A DNA stretch of 64,000 bases from Kitasatospora paranensis (GTDB lineage Bacteria > Actinomycetota > Actinomycetes > Streptomycetales > Streptomycetaceae): NCBI RefSeq assembly GCF_039544005.1, contig NZ_BAABKV010000001.1, positions 1,302,001-1,366,000 on the forward strand, written 5' to 3'. The position numbers and the translations under genes are program-made. Of the stretch, positions 8,423-18,103 are shown in pieces; position 1 is the stretch's first letter; each line of letters starts with the position of its first letter. A model generated the notes under the pieces. That model made no database searches, was not told the origin of the DNA, and saw only the letters and a list, made by a program, of their open reading frames with translations.

Positions 8423-10939
8423 GTGACCCTCCTGGACCTGATGCCGAAGCCCGCCACCCCCGACGCCCTGTTCGAGACCTTCGCCGAGTGGGCGATGGAG
8501 CGCGGCATCTCCCTCTACCCCGCCCAGGAGGAGGCGCTGATCGAGCTGGTCTCCGGGAACAACGTGATCCTGGCGACCCCCACCGGTTCGGGAAAGAGCC
8601 TGGTCGCGGCGGGTGCGCACTTCGCCGCGCTGGCCGAGGGCAAGCGGACGTTCTACACCGCGCCGATCAAGGCCCTGGTCTCGGAGAAGTTCTTCGACCT
8701 CTGCAAGATCTTCGGCACCGAGCAGGTCGGCATGATGACCGGCGACGCCTCGGTGAACCCGACCGCGCCGATCATCTGCTGCACCGCCGAGGTGCTGGCG
8801 CAGATCGCGCTGCACGACGGCGACCGGGCCGACATCGGCCAGGTGGTGATGGACGAGTTCCACTTCTACGCCGAGCCGGACCGCGGCTGGGCCTGGCAGA
8901 TCCCGCTGCTGGAGTTGCCGCAGGTGCAGTTCCTGCTGATGTCCGCCACCCTCGGCGACGTCCGCCGCTTCGAGGAGGACCTGACCCGCCGCACCGGCCG
9001 GCCCACCACCACCGTGCGCTCCGCGACCCGACCGGTGCCGCTGTTCTACGAGTACCGGCGCACCAACCTCCACGACACCCTGGAGGAGCTGCTGACGACC
9101 GGCCAGGCGCCGGTGTACGTCGTGCACTTCACCCAGAAGGAGGCGGTGGAGCGGGCGCAGTCGCTGATGAGCATCAACATGTGCACCAAGGCCGAGAAGG
9201 ACGCCATCGCGGACCTGATCGGCGGCTTCCGCTTCACCACCAAGTTCGGCCGCAACCTCTCCCGGTACGTGCGGCACGGCATCGGCGTGCACCACGCCGG
9301 CATGCTGCCCAAGTACCGCCGGCTGGTGGAGCGCCTCGCCCAGGCCGGCCTGCTGAAGGTCATCTGCGGCACCGACACGCTCGGCGTCGGCGTGAACGTG
9401 CCGATCCGCACCGTGCTGTTCACCGCGCTGTCCAAGTACGACGGGCAGCGGGTGCGGGTGCTGCGCGCCCGCGAGTTCCACCAGATCGCCGGCCGGGCCG
9501 GGCGCGCGGGCTACGACACCGTCGGCCAGGTCGTCGCGCAGGCCCCCGAGCACGTGGTGGAGAACGACAAGGCGCTCGCCAAGGCGGGCGACGACCCGAA
9601 GAAGCGCCGCAAGGTCGTCCGGAAGAAGGCACCGGAGGGCTTCGTCGGCTGGAACGAGGAGACCTTCGAGCGCCTGATCGCCGCCGACCCGGAGCCGCTG
9701 GTCAGCCGGTTCAAGGTGAGCCACGCGATGCTGCTGTCGGTGATCGGCCGCCCCGGCGACCCGTTCCAGGCGATGCGCAAGCTGCTGACCGACAACCACG
9801 AGGACCGCGCGGCGCAGCGCCGGCACATCCGCTCCGCGATCGCGATCTACCGTTCGCTGCTGGAGGGCGGCGTGGTGGAGCGCCTGGAGCAGCCGGACGC
9901 CGAGGGCCGCACGGTGCGACTCACCCTCGACCTCCAGGAGAACTTCGCGCTGAACCAGCCGCTGTCCACCTTCGCGCTGGCCGCCTTCGACGTGCTCGAC
10001 CCGGAGTCGCCCTCGTACGCGCTGGACGTGGTCTCGGTCGTCGAGGCGACGCTGGACGACCCGCGGCAGATCCTCGCCTCGCAGGAGAACAAGGCCCGCG
10101 GCGAGGCCATCGGCGAGATGAAGCGCGACGGCGTGGAGTACGAGGAGCGGATGGCCCGGCTCCAGGAGATCACCTACCCGAAGCCCCTGGAGGAGCTGCT
10201 CGGCCACGCCTACGAGGTGTACCAGCGGGCGCACCCGTGGATCGGCGACCACCCGCTGCGGCCCAAGTCGGTCGTCCGCGACCTGTACGAGCGGGCGATG
10301 ACGTTCACGGACTTCGTCGGCCACTACGACCTGGCCCGCACCGAGGGCATCGTGCTGCGGTACCTGGCGGGCGCGTACAAGGCGCTGGAGCAGACCGTCC
10401 CGGACGACCTGAAGACGGACGACCTGAAGGACGTCATCGCCTGGCTCGGCGAGCTCGTCCGCCAGGTCGACTCCTCGCTGCTCGACGAGTGGGAGGCGCT
10501 GGCCAACCCGACCGAGCCGGCCGCCGCGGAAGTCCGGCTGGACGACAAGCCGGCGCCGGTCACCGCCAACGCCCGCGCCTTCCGGGTGCTGGTGCGCAAC
10601 GAGATGTTCCGCCGGGTCGAGCTCGCCGCGCTGGAGCACTACGGCACGCTGGGCGAGCTGGACGGCGAGTACGGCTGGGACGCCGACCGCTGGGCGGACG
10701 CCATGGACGGGTACTGGGAGGAGTACGACGACCTGGGGACGGGCCCGGACGCCCGCGGTCCGAAGATGCTCCTCATCGAAGAGGTCGAGGACGAGGGCCT
10801 GTGGCGGGTCCGGCAGATCTTCGACGACCCGGCCGGGGACCGCGACTGGGGCATCGGCGCCGAGGTCGACCTGTACGGCTCCGACGAGGAGGGCCGGGCG
10901 GTCCTGCGGGTCACCGCCGTGAACCGGCTGGGCGGCTGA
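8423..10939 (+). CDS. DEAD/DEAH-box helicase with C-terminal DUF3516
   Basis: From the GTG at 8423 (VTLLDLMPKPATPDAL) the product has 838 residues. It carries Walker A ATPTGSGKS, the DEFH box in MDEFHFYAEPDRGW, LMSATLGD, and a helicase C domain with GRAGRAGYDT. This order fits the SF2 Ski2-like helicases of actinobacteria with a DUF3516 tail. It probably unwinds RNA or RNA/DNA; the exact substrate is unknown. Upstream in-frame ATGs would extend it into the regulatory region, so the GTG is preferred. Confidence 0.88.
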   Translation: MTLLDLMPKPATPDALFETFAEWAMERGISLYPAQEEALIELVSGNNVILATPTGSGKSLVAAGAHFAALAEGKRTFYTAPIKALVSEKFFDLCKIFGTEQVGMMTGDASVNPTAPIICCTAEVLAQIALHDGDRADIGQVVMDEFHFYAEPDRGWAWQIPLLELPQVQFLLMSATLGDVRRFEEDLTRRTGRPTTTVRSATRPVPLFYEYRRTNLHDTLEELLTTGQAPVYVVHFTQKEAVERAQSLMSINMCTKAEKDAIADLIGGFRFTTKFGRNLSRYVRHGIGVHHAGMLPKYRRLVERLAQAGLLKVICGTDTLGVGVNVPIRTVLFTALSKYDGQRVRVLRAREFHQIAGRAGRAGYDTVGQVVAQAPEHVVENDKALAKAGDDPKKRRKVVRKKAPEGFVGWNEETFERLIAADPEPLVSRFKVSHAMLLSVIGRPGDPFQAMRKLLTDNHEDRAAQRRHIRSAIAIYRSLLEGGVVERLEQPDAEGRTVRLTLDLQENFALNQPLSTFALAAFDVLDPESPSYALDVVSVVEATLDDPRQILASQENKARGEAIGEMKRDGVEYEERMARLQEITYPKPLEELLGHAYEVYQRAHPWIGDHPLRPKSVVRDLYERAMTFTDFVGHYDLARTEGIVLRYLAGAYKALEQTVPDDLKTDDLKDVIAWLGELVRQVDSSLLDEWEALANPTEPAAAEVRLDDKPAPVTANARAFRVLVRNEMFRRVELAALEHYGTLGELDGEYGWDADRWADAMDGYWEEYDDLGTGPDARGPKMLLIEEVEDEGLWRVRQIFDDPAGDRDWGIGAEVDLYGSDEEGRAVLRVTAVNRLGG

Positions 10940-10962
10940 CGGGCCGCCGCGGACCGCCACCG

Positions 10963-11000
10963 GGCCGCAGCGGAGCCCCGTACGGGGCTCCGCTGCGGCC
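10963..11000. terminator. Perfect 38-base palindrome, bidirectional terminator
   Basis: An 18-base arm (10963-10980, GGCCGCAGCGGAGCCCCG) is followed by TA and its exact complement (10983-11000). It lies between the convergent ends of the helicase and the membrane-anchored protein gene, so it should stop transcription from both sides. Confidence 0.85.
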
Positions 11001-11006
11001 GGACGG

Positions 11007-11824
11007 CTACATCCAGACGAACGGGGCCCGCGCGGTGTACGACACGGCGCGGGTCGCGTCGGCGAGGGCGGTGTCGCCGACCGGGGCGGTGGTGCGGCGG
11101 TCGGCGTAGCGCGAGACGGCGATGGTCAGGTAGTGGCCGACCGGTTCGACCCGGAGCACCTCGGCCGGCCGCGGGGCGGGCGCGCCGGAGGGGCTCGCGG
11201 ACGAGGCCGGGGAGGCCGGCGCGGAGGCCGACGGTGCGGCACCGGACGGCACGGCGCCGGACGGTGCGGTGTCGGCCGCGAGGAAGGCCAGCACGGTCGG
11301 GTCGGTGAGGGCCTGGCGGGCCTTGAGCGCGCTCTGCGCGTCGGCGAAGCGCAGCACCGTCACGCTGCTGACGATCTGGTCGTCGGTGCGGGTGTAGCCG
11401 ACGCTGACGTAGCCCTGGCAGCCGGTGCCGTGCAGCGGGTCGTGGCCGCGGTCGGTCAGCGTCTCGGTGCAGTCGGCGCCGTCCCGGGCGGCCGTGCGGG
11501 CGGCCTGGAAGGCTCCGAGGTCGACGGTGTCCGCGGCCGGGAAGTAGTGGTCGGAGGTGAAGGCCTGCGCCTCCGTCAGGGGCTGCGCGGAGGCCAGGCC
11601 CGGGGCGGGCTGGGCCTTCTTGGACTGGCCGCTGGTCGGGCCCAGGCCGGGTATCAGATCACCGGGGTTGGGGCGGCTCACCACCCAGCCGGCGCCGACG
11701 GCGACGACCGCGACGGCGCACCAGAGGACGGCACGGCGCCGCCCGGGCCCGTGTCCGCGCCGGTCGGCGGGCGCGACGGTGTCCTGGCCTGCCGGTGGCG
11801 CGGGGCGCTCCCCTGGGTCGTCAT
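11007..11824 (-). CDS. Membrane-anchored hypothetical protein with Pro/Ala/Ser-rich linker (frameshifted near start)
   Basis: I do not recognise a named family. Starting at the ATG at 11824 and restoring one base in the short run near 11815-11817, the frame gives about 272 residues: a polar N terminus, a single membrane segment (AVLWCAVAVVAVGAGWVV), and an extracellular domain with two Cys (DCTETL, GTGCQGYVSV). A low-complexity linker rich in A/S/P follows, then a C-terminal segment HYLTIAVSRYADRR. Without the correction, only the part downstream of the membrane segment would be predicted. It is divergent from bioB. Confidence 0.6.
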
Positions 11825-12033
11825 GGCGGAGATTGTAAGCAGATGATCAGCTGTCCGAGCAGTCCGGGTCCGGGCCGGGGGTGCGACGGGGCGTGACGGG
11901 GCCCGGTGGGGGCGCACGTGACCTGCGCCACTACCCTGAGCTGCGGCACTGTGACAACTCGCACACCGCCGGACGGATCTTCTGGCGGGTTCCCTCTGGC
12001 GGAACGCGAGGTGCCCCGGGCAGGATCGGGCCC

Positions 12034-13287
12034 ATGGATCTGCTCGACACCCTCATCGCCAAGGGCCTGCGCCGGGAACTCCCCACCCGTGAGGAGGCCC
12101 TGGCCGTCCTCGCCACGACCGACGACGACCTGCTGGACGTCGTCGCGGCCGCCGGGAAGGTCCGCCGGCAGTGGTTCGGCCGGCGGGTGAAGCTCAACTA
12201 CCTGGTGAACCTGAAGAGCGGCCTCTGCCCGGAGGACTGCTCGTACTGCTCGCAGCGGCTCGGTTCCAAGGCGGAGATCCTCAAGTACACCTGGCTGAAG
12301 CCGGAGCAGGCCGCCGAGGCGGCGGCCGCGGGCCTGGCCGGCGGCGCCAAGCGGGTCTGCCTGGTGGCCAGCGGCCGCGGGCCGACGGACCGCGACATCG
12401 ACCGGGTCGCCGACACCATCTCCGCCATCAAGGACGCCAACGAGCAGGTCGAGGTCTGCGCCTGTCTGGGGCTGCTGTCGGACAATCAGGCGGAGCGCCT
12501 GAAGGCTGCCGGCGCCGACGCGTACAACCACAACCTGAACACCTCCGAGGCCACCTACGGCGACATCACCACCACCCACACCTACGCGGACCGGGTGGAC
12601 ACCGTGCAGAAGGCGCACGGCGCCGGCCTGTCGGCTTGCTCGGGCCTGATCGCGGGCATGGGCGAGAGCGACGAGGACCTGGTCGACGTGGTGTACGCGC
12701 TGCGCGAGCTGGGCTCGGACTCGGTGCCGGTGAACTTCCTGATTCCGTTCGAGGGCACGCCGCTCGCCCAGGAGTGGAACCTCTCGCCGCAGCGTTGCCT
12801 GCGGATCCTGGCGATGGTGCGGTTCGTCTGCCCGGACGTCGAGGTGCGGATCGCCGGCGGCCGCGAGGTCCACCTGCGGTCGCTTCAGCCGCTCGGCCTG
12901 GAGGTCGCCAACTCGATCTTCCTCGGCGACTACCTCACCAGCGAGGGCCAGGCCGGCCAGGCCGACCTCGACATGATCAAGGACGCCGGCTTCACCGTCG
13001 AGGGTGCGGGCGAGGCGACCCTGCCGCGCCACCGCGCGGACGCCGCGGCGGCGGCCGGGCACGGCTGCGGCGGCGGCACGTCCGCCTGCGGCAGCGCGGA
13101 CGGCGCCGCGGAGCACGCGTGCGGCACCGGCGGCGGCTGCGGGCCGTGCGGCGGGCCCGCGGCGGCAGCCGACGCACCGGCGTCGGAGCCGGTCGCGGAC
13201 GACGCGGCCGGCACGGACGAGGCCAGGACCGACCTGGTCCGGGTCCGCCGCCGCGGGGCCGGCACCGAGCTCGCTCCCAACGCCTGA
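12034..13287 (+). CDS. bioB: Biotin synthase BioB with cysteine-rich C-terminal tail
   Basis: This 417-residue radical-SAM enzyme has the CxxxCxxC cluster motif in [13 protein letters not shown] (near residue 66) and conserved YNHNLNTS. It inserts sulphur into dethiobiotin to make biotin. The ATG at 12034 is preferred because the core family begins here. The last ~75 residues exceed the usual BioB length and hold five cysteines in a Gly-rich stretch (GHGCGGG to GPCGG, about residues 343-370). The stop overlaps the bioA start (TGATG), indicating translational coupling. Confidence 0.96.
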   Translation: MDLLDTLIAKGLRRELPTREEALAVLATTDDDLLDVVAAAGKVRRQWFGRRVKLNYLVNLKSGLCPEDCSYCSQRLGSKAEILKYTWLKPEQAAEAAAAGLAGGAKRVCLVASGRGPTDRDIDRVADTISAIKDANEQVEVCACLGLLSDNQAERLKAAGADAYNHNLNTSEATYGDITTTHTYADRVDTVQKAHGAGLSACSGLIAGMGESDEDLVDVVYALRELGSDSVPVNFLIPFEGTPLAQEWNLSPQRCLRILAMVRFVCPDVEVRIAGGREVHLRSLQPLGLEVANSIFLGDYLTSEGQAGQADLDMIKDAGFTVEGAGEATLPRHRADAAAAAGHGCGGGTSACGSADGAAEHACGTGGGCGPCGGPAAAADAPASEPVADDAAGTDEARTDLVRVRRRGAGTELAPNA

Positions 13288-14579
13288 TGGAGGTCCCCCA
13301 GCTGCTCGGCCTCGACCGGGCACACGTCTGGCACCCGTACGGGCCGATGCCGGGCACCGTCGACCCGTTCGTGGTGGAGTCGGCGTCCGGGGTGCGGCTG
13401 CGGCTGGCCGAGCCGGTGGCCGGGCACCGCGAGCTGGTCGACGGGATGTCGTCCTGGTGGGCGGCCATCCACGGCTACCGGCACCCGGTCCTGGACGAGG
13501 CCGTCCGGGACCAGCTCGGCCGGATGAGCCACGTGATGTTCGGCGGGCTCACCCACGAGCCCGCCGTCCGGCTCGCCGCCACGCTCGTCGGGATCACCCC
13601 CGAGCCGCTGCGGCACGTCTTCCTGGCCGACTCCGGCTCGGTCGCGGTCGAGGTCGCCCTCAAGATGTGCCTGCAGTACTGGCAGTCCGTCGGGCGGCCC
13701 GCCAAGCGCCGGGTGCTCACCTGGCGCGGCGGCTACCACGGCGACACCTTCCACCCGATGTCGGTCTGCGACCCGGACGGCGGGATGCACCACCTGTGGG
13801 GCGGTGTGCTGCCGCAGCAGCTGTTCGCGGCCGAGCCGCCGGCCGGCTTCGACGCACCGGTGGACCCGGCGTACGCGGCCGCGCTCGCCGACCTCGTCGA
13901 GCGGCACGCGGACGAGCTCGCGGCCGTCATCGTCGAGCCGGTGGTGCAGGGCGCGGGCGGCATGCGCTTCCACTCCCCCGCGTACCTGCGGCTGCTGCGC
14001 GAGCTCTGCGACGCGCACGGGGTGCTGCTGGTCTTCGACGAGATCGCCACCGGCTTCGGCCGCAGCGGGGCGCTGTTCGCCGCCGACCACGCCGGGGTCT
14101 CGCCGGACGTGATGTGCCTGGGCAAGGCGCTGACCGGCGGGTACCTGACGATGGCCGCGACGCTCTGCACGGCCGAGGTCGCGGACGGGATCAGCCGGGG
14201 TGAGATGCCGGTGCTGGCGCACGGGCCGACGTTCATGGGCAACCCGCTGGCGGCGGCCGTCGCCAACGCCTCCCTGGGCCTGCTGCTCGACCAGGACTGG
14301 CAGGTCGAGGTGAAGCGGATCGAGACCGGCCTGCGGGCGGGGCTCGCCGGGGCCGCCGACACCCCCGGCGTGCTCGACGTGCGGGTACAGGGGGCGATCG
14401 GCGTCGTCCAGCTCGACCACCCCGTCGACATGCGGGCCGCCACGGCGGCGGCCGCCCGCGAGGGCGTCTGGCTGCGGCCGTTCCGCGACCTGGTCTACAC
14501 GATGCCGCCGTACGTCACCGGGGACGACGACCTCGCCCGGATCGCGGCAGGCGTCACCGCCGCCGCGGCGGCGGGCTGA
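13287..14579 (+). CDS. bioA: Adenosylmethionine-8-amino-7-oxononanoate aminotransferase BioA
   Basis: The 430-residue PLP enzyme transfers the amino group of S-adenosylmethionine to KAPA, giving DAPA. Visible hallmarks are VWHPYGPM at the N terminus, [41 protein letters not shown], and the PLP lysine in [11 protein letters not shown]. The ATG overlaps the bioB stop by one base. Second gene of the bioBAD operon. Confidence 0.96.
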   Translation: MEVPQLLGLDRAHVWHPYGPMPGTVDPFVVESASGVRLRLAEPVAGHRELVDGMSSWWAAIHGYRHPVLDEAVRDQLGRMSHVMFGGLTHEPAVRLAATLVGITPEPLRHVFLADSGSVAVEVALKMCLQYWQSVGRPAKRRVLTWRGGYHGDTFHPMSVCDPDGGMHHLWGGVLPQQLFAAEPPAGFDAPVDPAYAAALADLVERHADELAAVIVEPVVQGAGGMRFHSPAYLRLLRELCDAHGVLLVFDEIATGFGRSGALFAADHAGVSPDVMCLGKALTGGYLTMAATLCTAEVADGISRGEMPVLAHGPTFMGNPLAAAVANASLGLLLDQDWQVEVKRIETGLRAGLAGAADTPGVLDVRVQGAIGVVQLDHPVDMRAATAAAAREGVWLRPFRDLVYTMPPYVTGDDDLARIAAGVTAAAAAG

Positions 14580-14602
14580 CCCCCTGTTGTGAGGAGTTCC
14601 GC

Positions 14603-15355
14603 ATGACCGTCCTGTTCGTCACCGGCACCGGCACCGAGGTCGGCAAGACCGCCGTGACGGCGGCCGTCGCCGCGGTGGCCACCGGGTCGGTGGCCGTGCT
14701 GAAGCCCGGTCAGACCGGGGTCGCCCCCGGCGAGCCGGGTGACGCCGCCGAGGTGCTGCGGCTGGCCGCCCGGCCCGACCGGCCGGTCACCGTCCGGGAG
14801 CTGGCCCGCTACCCGGAGCCGCTCGCCCCGGACACCGCGGCGCGGCGCTCCGGGCTGCCGCCGGTCGCTCCCGAGCAGGTCGCCGACGCGGTCGCCGAAC
14901 TGGCGGCCGATCACGACCTGGTGCTGGTGGAGGGCGCGGGCGGGCTGCTCGTCCGCTACGACGAGCAGGGCCGGACGTTCGCCGATCTCGCCCTGGCCAC
15001 CGCCGAGCGGGTGCCGGGGGTGGAGGTGCTGCTGGTCGCCTCGGCCGGGCTCGGGACGCTGAACACCACCGCGCTGACCGCAGAGGCACTGCGGGCCCGG
15101 GGCCTGCCGCTCGCCGGTGTGGTGGTCGGCTCCTGGCCGGACGCCGCCGACCTGGCCTCCTGCTGCAACCTCGCCGACCTCCCGCTCGTCGCCGACGCGC
15201 CGCTGCTCGGCGCCCTGCCGGCGGGCGCGACCGGGGAGGGCGGCGAGCCGTTCCGCGCCCTCGCGCACGCCGCACTGGCGCCGTCCCTCGGCGGCGACTG
15301 GGACGCGGCGGCCTTCACCCGCACGCACGCGGTGCCGGCGCCGGGTACGCCGTAG
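14603..15355 (+). CDS. bioD: Dethiobiotin synthetase BioD
   Basis: The 250-residue ATP-dependent carboxylase closes the ureido ring of dethiobiotin from DAPA and CO2. It shows the P-loop [16 protein letters not shown], and the VEGAGGLLV motif. GAGGAG precedes the ATG, 23 bases after bioA. No bioF is present in the window, so KAPA synthesis must be encoded elsewhere. Confidence 0.95.
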   Translation: MTVLFVTGTGTEVGKTAVTAAVAAVATGSVAVLKPGQTGVAPGEPGDAAEVLRLAARPDRPVTVRELARYPEPLAPDTAARRSGLPPVAPEQVADAVAELAADHDLVLVEGAGGLLVRYDEQGRTFADLALATAERVPGVEVLLVASAGLGTLNTTALTAEALRARGLPLAGVVVGSWPDAADLASCCNLADLPLVADAPLLGALPAGATGEGGEPFRALAHAALAPSLGGDWDAAAFTRTHAVPAPGTP

Positions 15356-15523
15356 GACGGACCGGGCGGTTGCGGGCCGGTGGCCCGGTCGCAGGACGAG
15401 CGCGCCGCCTCCACGCGCCCCGGATTCGGTGACGGGTCATCGGCATGCGGAGGGTCCGAGAAAGGGCGAGGCGGGCGGCCGGCCCCCTTCCCCGGTCCGG
15501 CCGCCCGCCCCTGCCACCCGCGA

Positions 15524-15539
15524 CACCCGCCGGCGGGTG
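15524..15539. terminator. Palindromic hairpin between bioD and the SRPBCC gene
   Basis: CACCCGCCGGCGGGTG is a perfect 16-base palindrome located eight bases beyond the stop of the leftward SRPBCC gene and downstream of bioD. It could serve both convergent units. Confidence 0.5.
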
Positions 15540-15546
15540 CCGGGCC

Positions 15547-16068
15547 TCACTGGGCGAGCGTCTTGCCCGTCTCCAGCAGGGACTTCAGGTCGCTGAGCAC
15601 CCAGCTCCAGCCACCGCCGCCGCCCATCGCCTCGTCGTCGTACCGGCCGCTGACCAGTGCGGCGAGCTGCGGCGCGTCGGCCAGCTCGTGGATGACGGTG
15701 AGACGGGTGGAGCCGTCCTTCTCGGCGAGCTCGTAGGTGAGGCGGGTGAAGCCCTCCTCCTTGAGCTGCGGCTCCATCAGCATCCGCCAGGTCAGCACCA
15801 GGCGGCGCGGCGGGTCCGCCTCGACGACCTCGCCGTCGATGATGGTGTCGGGCATCGCGAACCCCTGGGCGGCGGCGCCCTCGACCATGGCCGGGCCGGG
15901 CCGGGTCGCGTAGGGGGCGCCGGGGGTCAGGTTGTAGTCGGTGAGGCCGCCGTAGCCGTAGCGGTCCGTCCACTCGGGCTTCGTGATGGCCTCCCAGACC
16001 TGCTCGGGCGTGGCCTTGATGTACACGCGGTAGACCTGCGTGGTCGCCGCGGGCTGGTTGACGGTCAT
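15547..16068 (-). CDS. SRPBCC (START/AHSA1-type) domain protein
   Basis: The 173-residue protein has the helix-grip pattern of activator-of-Hsp90-homologue-1-like proteins: YRVYIKATPEQVWEAITKPE at the start and RLVLTWRMLMEP then TRLTVIHELAD in the middle. These proteins bind small hydrophobic ligands. Its ATG overlaps the stop of the upstream ArsR gene by four bases (ATGA), so it is the regulated partner of an ArsR/SRPBCC pair. Confidence 0.85.
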   Translation of the reverse strand: MTVNQPAATTQVYRVYIKATPEQVWEAITKPEWTDRYGYGGLTDYNLTPGAPYATRPGPAMVEGAAAQGFAMPDTIIDGEVVEADPPRRLVLTWRMLMEPQLKEEGFTRLTYELAEKDGSTRLTVIHELADAPQLAALVSGRYDDEAMGGGGGWSWVLSDLKSLLETGKTLAQ

Positions 16069-16385
16069 GAGTCCTTCTCCAAGTCTGCCTTGAGCTCGGT
16101 CAGTGCCGCCACGCGCCGTTCCGTGTACTTGTCGATCCAGCGGTCGTGGACGAGCCGGATCGGCACGGGATTGAGGAAGTGCAGCTTCTCGCGGCCGGAC
16201 TTCCGCGTGACGACGAGTCCTGCGTCCTCCAGGACGCGCAGGTGCTTCATGACGCCGAACCGGCTCATCTCCAGCTCGGACTCCAGCTCGGTGAGCGTCC
16301 GCCCGTCGCGGGCGAACAGCAGGTCGAGCAGGAACCGGCGGGTCGGGTCGGCGAGGGCCTTGAACACCAGGTCGTCGTCGGACAC
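16065..16385 (-). CDS. ArsR-family winged-helix repressor
   Basis: Starting at the GTG at 16385 (VSDDDLVFKALADPTRRF) the protein has 106 residues. It carries the ArsR core ALADPTRRFLLDLL, then LTELESELEMSRFGVMKHLRVLEDAGLV, the recognition helix and wing. No metal-binding Cys pair is present, so it is probably not a metal sensor. A perfect 16-base palindrome 14 bases upstream of the start (16399-16414) is the likely autoregulatory operator. Confidence 0.85.
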   Translation of the reverse strand: MSDDDLVFKALADPTRRFLLDLLFARDGRTLTELESELEMSRFGVMKHLRVLEDAGLVVTRKSGREKLHFLNPVPIRLVHDRWIDKYTERRVAALTELKADLEKDS

Positions 16386-16398
16386 GGCTCCAGAATAG

Positions 16399-16414
16399 GT
16401 GACCAATTGGTCAC
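16399..16414. promoter_or_regulatory. Operator of the ArsR/SRPBCC operon: GTGACCAATTGGTCAC
   Basis: A perfect 16-base palindrome with an A/T core (CCAATTGG). It lies directly upstream of the ArsR start and overlaps the end of the GNAT gene by four bases. Confidence 0.75.
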
Positions 16415-16889
16415 ATGTCCAGCGCTGCGGAGTCCCCGGCCGGTGTGTCGCGACCCGTCGCACCGCCCTCACCCAGCGGCTTCACCCAGCGCCGCCACTG
16501 GTCCTCCCGGTGGTACCCCGACGCCGCCCAGGCGGCCCGGCCCTCCTCGTTGCGCTCCAGCACCATGGCGTCGGCCCGCCGGCCCCGAGCGCGGCGAACC
16601 GCTCCTCGGCCGCCGCCACCAGCGCCCCGCCGATCCCGCGCCGCCGCAGCTCCGGGGCCACCGCCAGCCGGTACAGATGACACCGCCAGCCGTCGAACCC
16701 GGCGATCACCGTGCCGGCCAGCGCCCCGTCGAGTTCGGCGACGATCAGCGCCTGCGGGTCGCGCTCCAGCAGCCGGGCCACCCCGGCCGGGTCGTCGGTG
16801 ATGCTGGCGCCCTCGGCGGCACGCGCCCAGAAGGCCAGCAGGTCGGGTATCTCCGCCGGATCGGCGGTGCGCACGGTGATGTCACTCAT
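16411..16889 (-). CDS. GNAT family N-acetyltransferase (frameshifted)
   Basis: With one base restored around 16575-16582 the gene gives 159 residues. The acetyl-CoA loop is visible in LAVAPELRRRGIGGALV and the C-terminal MVLERNEEGRAAWAASGYHRED is typical of GNATs with two-Trp ends. Substrate unknown. The uncorrected frame misreads everything after FAALGAG. It is transcribed leftward ahead of the ArsR gene; its stop codon lies inside the operator palindrome. Confidence 0.85.
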
Positions 16890-16996
16890 GGCGCCTGTCT
16901 AACAGCACGCACCCGCCGCGGCCGCGAATTCCACATCCCGGGACACCACACCGGGACGCCGTGCCGGGCCGCCGGTGTGCTGCCCCTGCGCGGCCG

Positions 16997-17701
16997 TCAG
17001 ACCGCCGGCGGCGCCGCGGCCGTGAGCTGCCAGACGGTGGTCGTCTTCAGCGCGGCGTCCTCCAGGTCCGCGACCACCGGCACCTCGTAGGCGGCCAGCG
17101 CGGTGAACCGCTCCCGCGGCAGATAGGCGCGGCCCGGGTCGCCCACGATCACCAGCGCACCCCGCGCCTGCGCCCGCTCCAGGAACGGCAGGAACCGGGC
17201 GGCCATGCCCCGCTCGTAGAAGACATCCCCGGCCAGCACCACCTCGGCCGGGCCGCCGTCGCCGTCGAGCAGGTCCTCGACCGCCGCATCCACCCGGACC
17301 CCGTTCAGCTCCGCGTTGATGCCGACGGCCGCCACCGCGTACGCGTCGATCTCGGCGGCCCGCACGGACGCCGCGCCGCGCAGCGCGGCCGCGATCCCCA
17401 CCAGCCCCGACCCGGCGGCCACGTCCAGCACCGTCCGCCCCGCCACCAGCTCCGGGTGGTCGAGCACGTACCGGGCGACCGCCACGCCGCCGGCCCAGGC
17501 GAACGCCCAGAACGGCGGCGGCAGCCCGATCTCGCCGCGCGCCGTCTCGGTCGTCTCCCACAGGGCGATGGCGTCCTCGGCCATCTGCAGCCGGACCTCG
17601 GGCACGAAGGGCACGTCCGCCGGCCGGGTCGCCGCCCGGACGAAGGCCGCGTCCGCGCGGTCGGCGGCATCCGGCAGCAGGGCGGAACTCTGGTTCGGCA
17701 T
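16997..17701 (-). CDS. Class I SAM-dependent methyltransferase (ETFB-lysine/NNMT-like)
   Basis: The 234-residue frame starts at ATG 17701 (MPNQSSALLPDA). It has PPPFWAFAWAGGVAVARYVLDHP before motif I, VLDVAAGSGLVGIAA, and the motif AGDVFYE. That arrangement matches the ETFB lysine methyltransferase-like family, which modifies proteins. No partner gene is adjacent. Confidence 0.8.
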   Translation of the reverse strand: MPNQSSALLPDAADRADAAFVRAATRPADVPFVPEVRLQMAEDAIALWETTETARGEIGLPPPFWAFAWAGGVAVARYVLDHPELVAGRTVLDVAAGSGLVGIAAALRGAASVRAAEIDAYAVAAVGINAELNGVRVDAAVEDLLDGDGGPAEVVLAGDVFYERGMAARFLPFLERAQARGALVIVGDPGRAYLPRERFTALAAYEVPVVADLEDAALKTTTVWQLTAAAPPAV

Positions 17702-18103
17702 GCCCGCAGCATAGGGCCCCGGACACCCGCCCGGGCCGACCGACGGGCCCGTCGGCGACCGCCCGACCCGCCACCGGCCCGCGGACGGCCCGGCGGTGAC
17801 CCCGGACCGGTGACGTCCGGCCCGGCCGCGCGGCCCGCCCATCGAGTGCCCACCGGGCGGCCACCGCCGGGCCCCTCACCCCAGCGTCACCACGTTGGTA
17901 CCGTTTCCATACCGAAGCCGTGATGAGCTGCGGAAACGCTCGCGGCCCCGAGGGTGCCCGAGTACGATCCGGCTGACGCCCCGGGCAGAACGCACCGCCG
18001 TGTGCCGTGCTGCCCCGCGGCGGACTCTCGCGGGGCAAGGAGGTCACCGCGCACTCGGCACCGCGCGCCAGAGCTGTCGCGCGAACGCGGGAAGGGCAGC
18101 GTC
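17702..18103. other. Divergent intergenic region upstream of the ROK regulator
   Basis: No gene is recognisable in these 402 bases. The left two thirds are very G/C-rich. Near 17895-17916 there is a less G/C-rich segment with an imperfect inverted repeat, TTGGTA-N9-TACCGAA, which could be the operator and promoter of the ROK gene. Confidence 0.5.
17895..17916. promoter_or_regulatory. Possible ROK operator TTGGTA-N9-TACCGAA
   Basis: GGTA (17897-17900) and TACC (17910-17913) are complementary, flanked by near-matching bases, in an A/T-richer island about 190 bases upstream of the ROK start. Confidence 0.35.

Noticed and set aside
8126..10960. Very long open frame antisense to the helicase
   Set aside because: High GC leaves stop-free antisense frames; its amino-acid content is shadow-like (Arg/Leu/Val/Gln-rich) with no domain, and the sense frame is a clear helicase.
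13004..14203. Long open frames overlapping bioA/bioB in other phases
   Set aside because: They are Arg/Ala/Pro-rich shadows of well-supported biotin genes.
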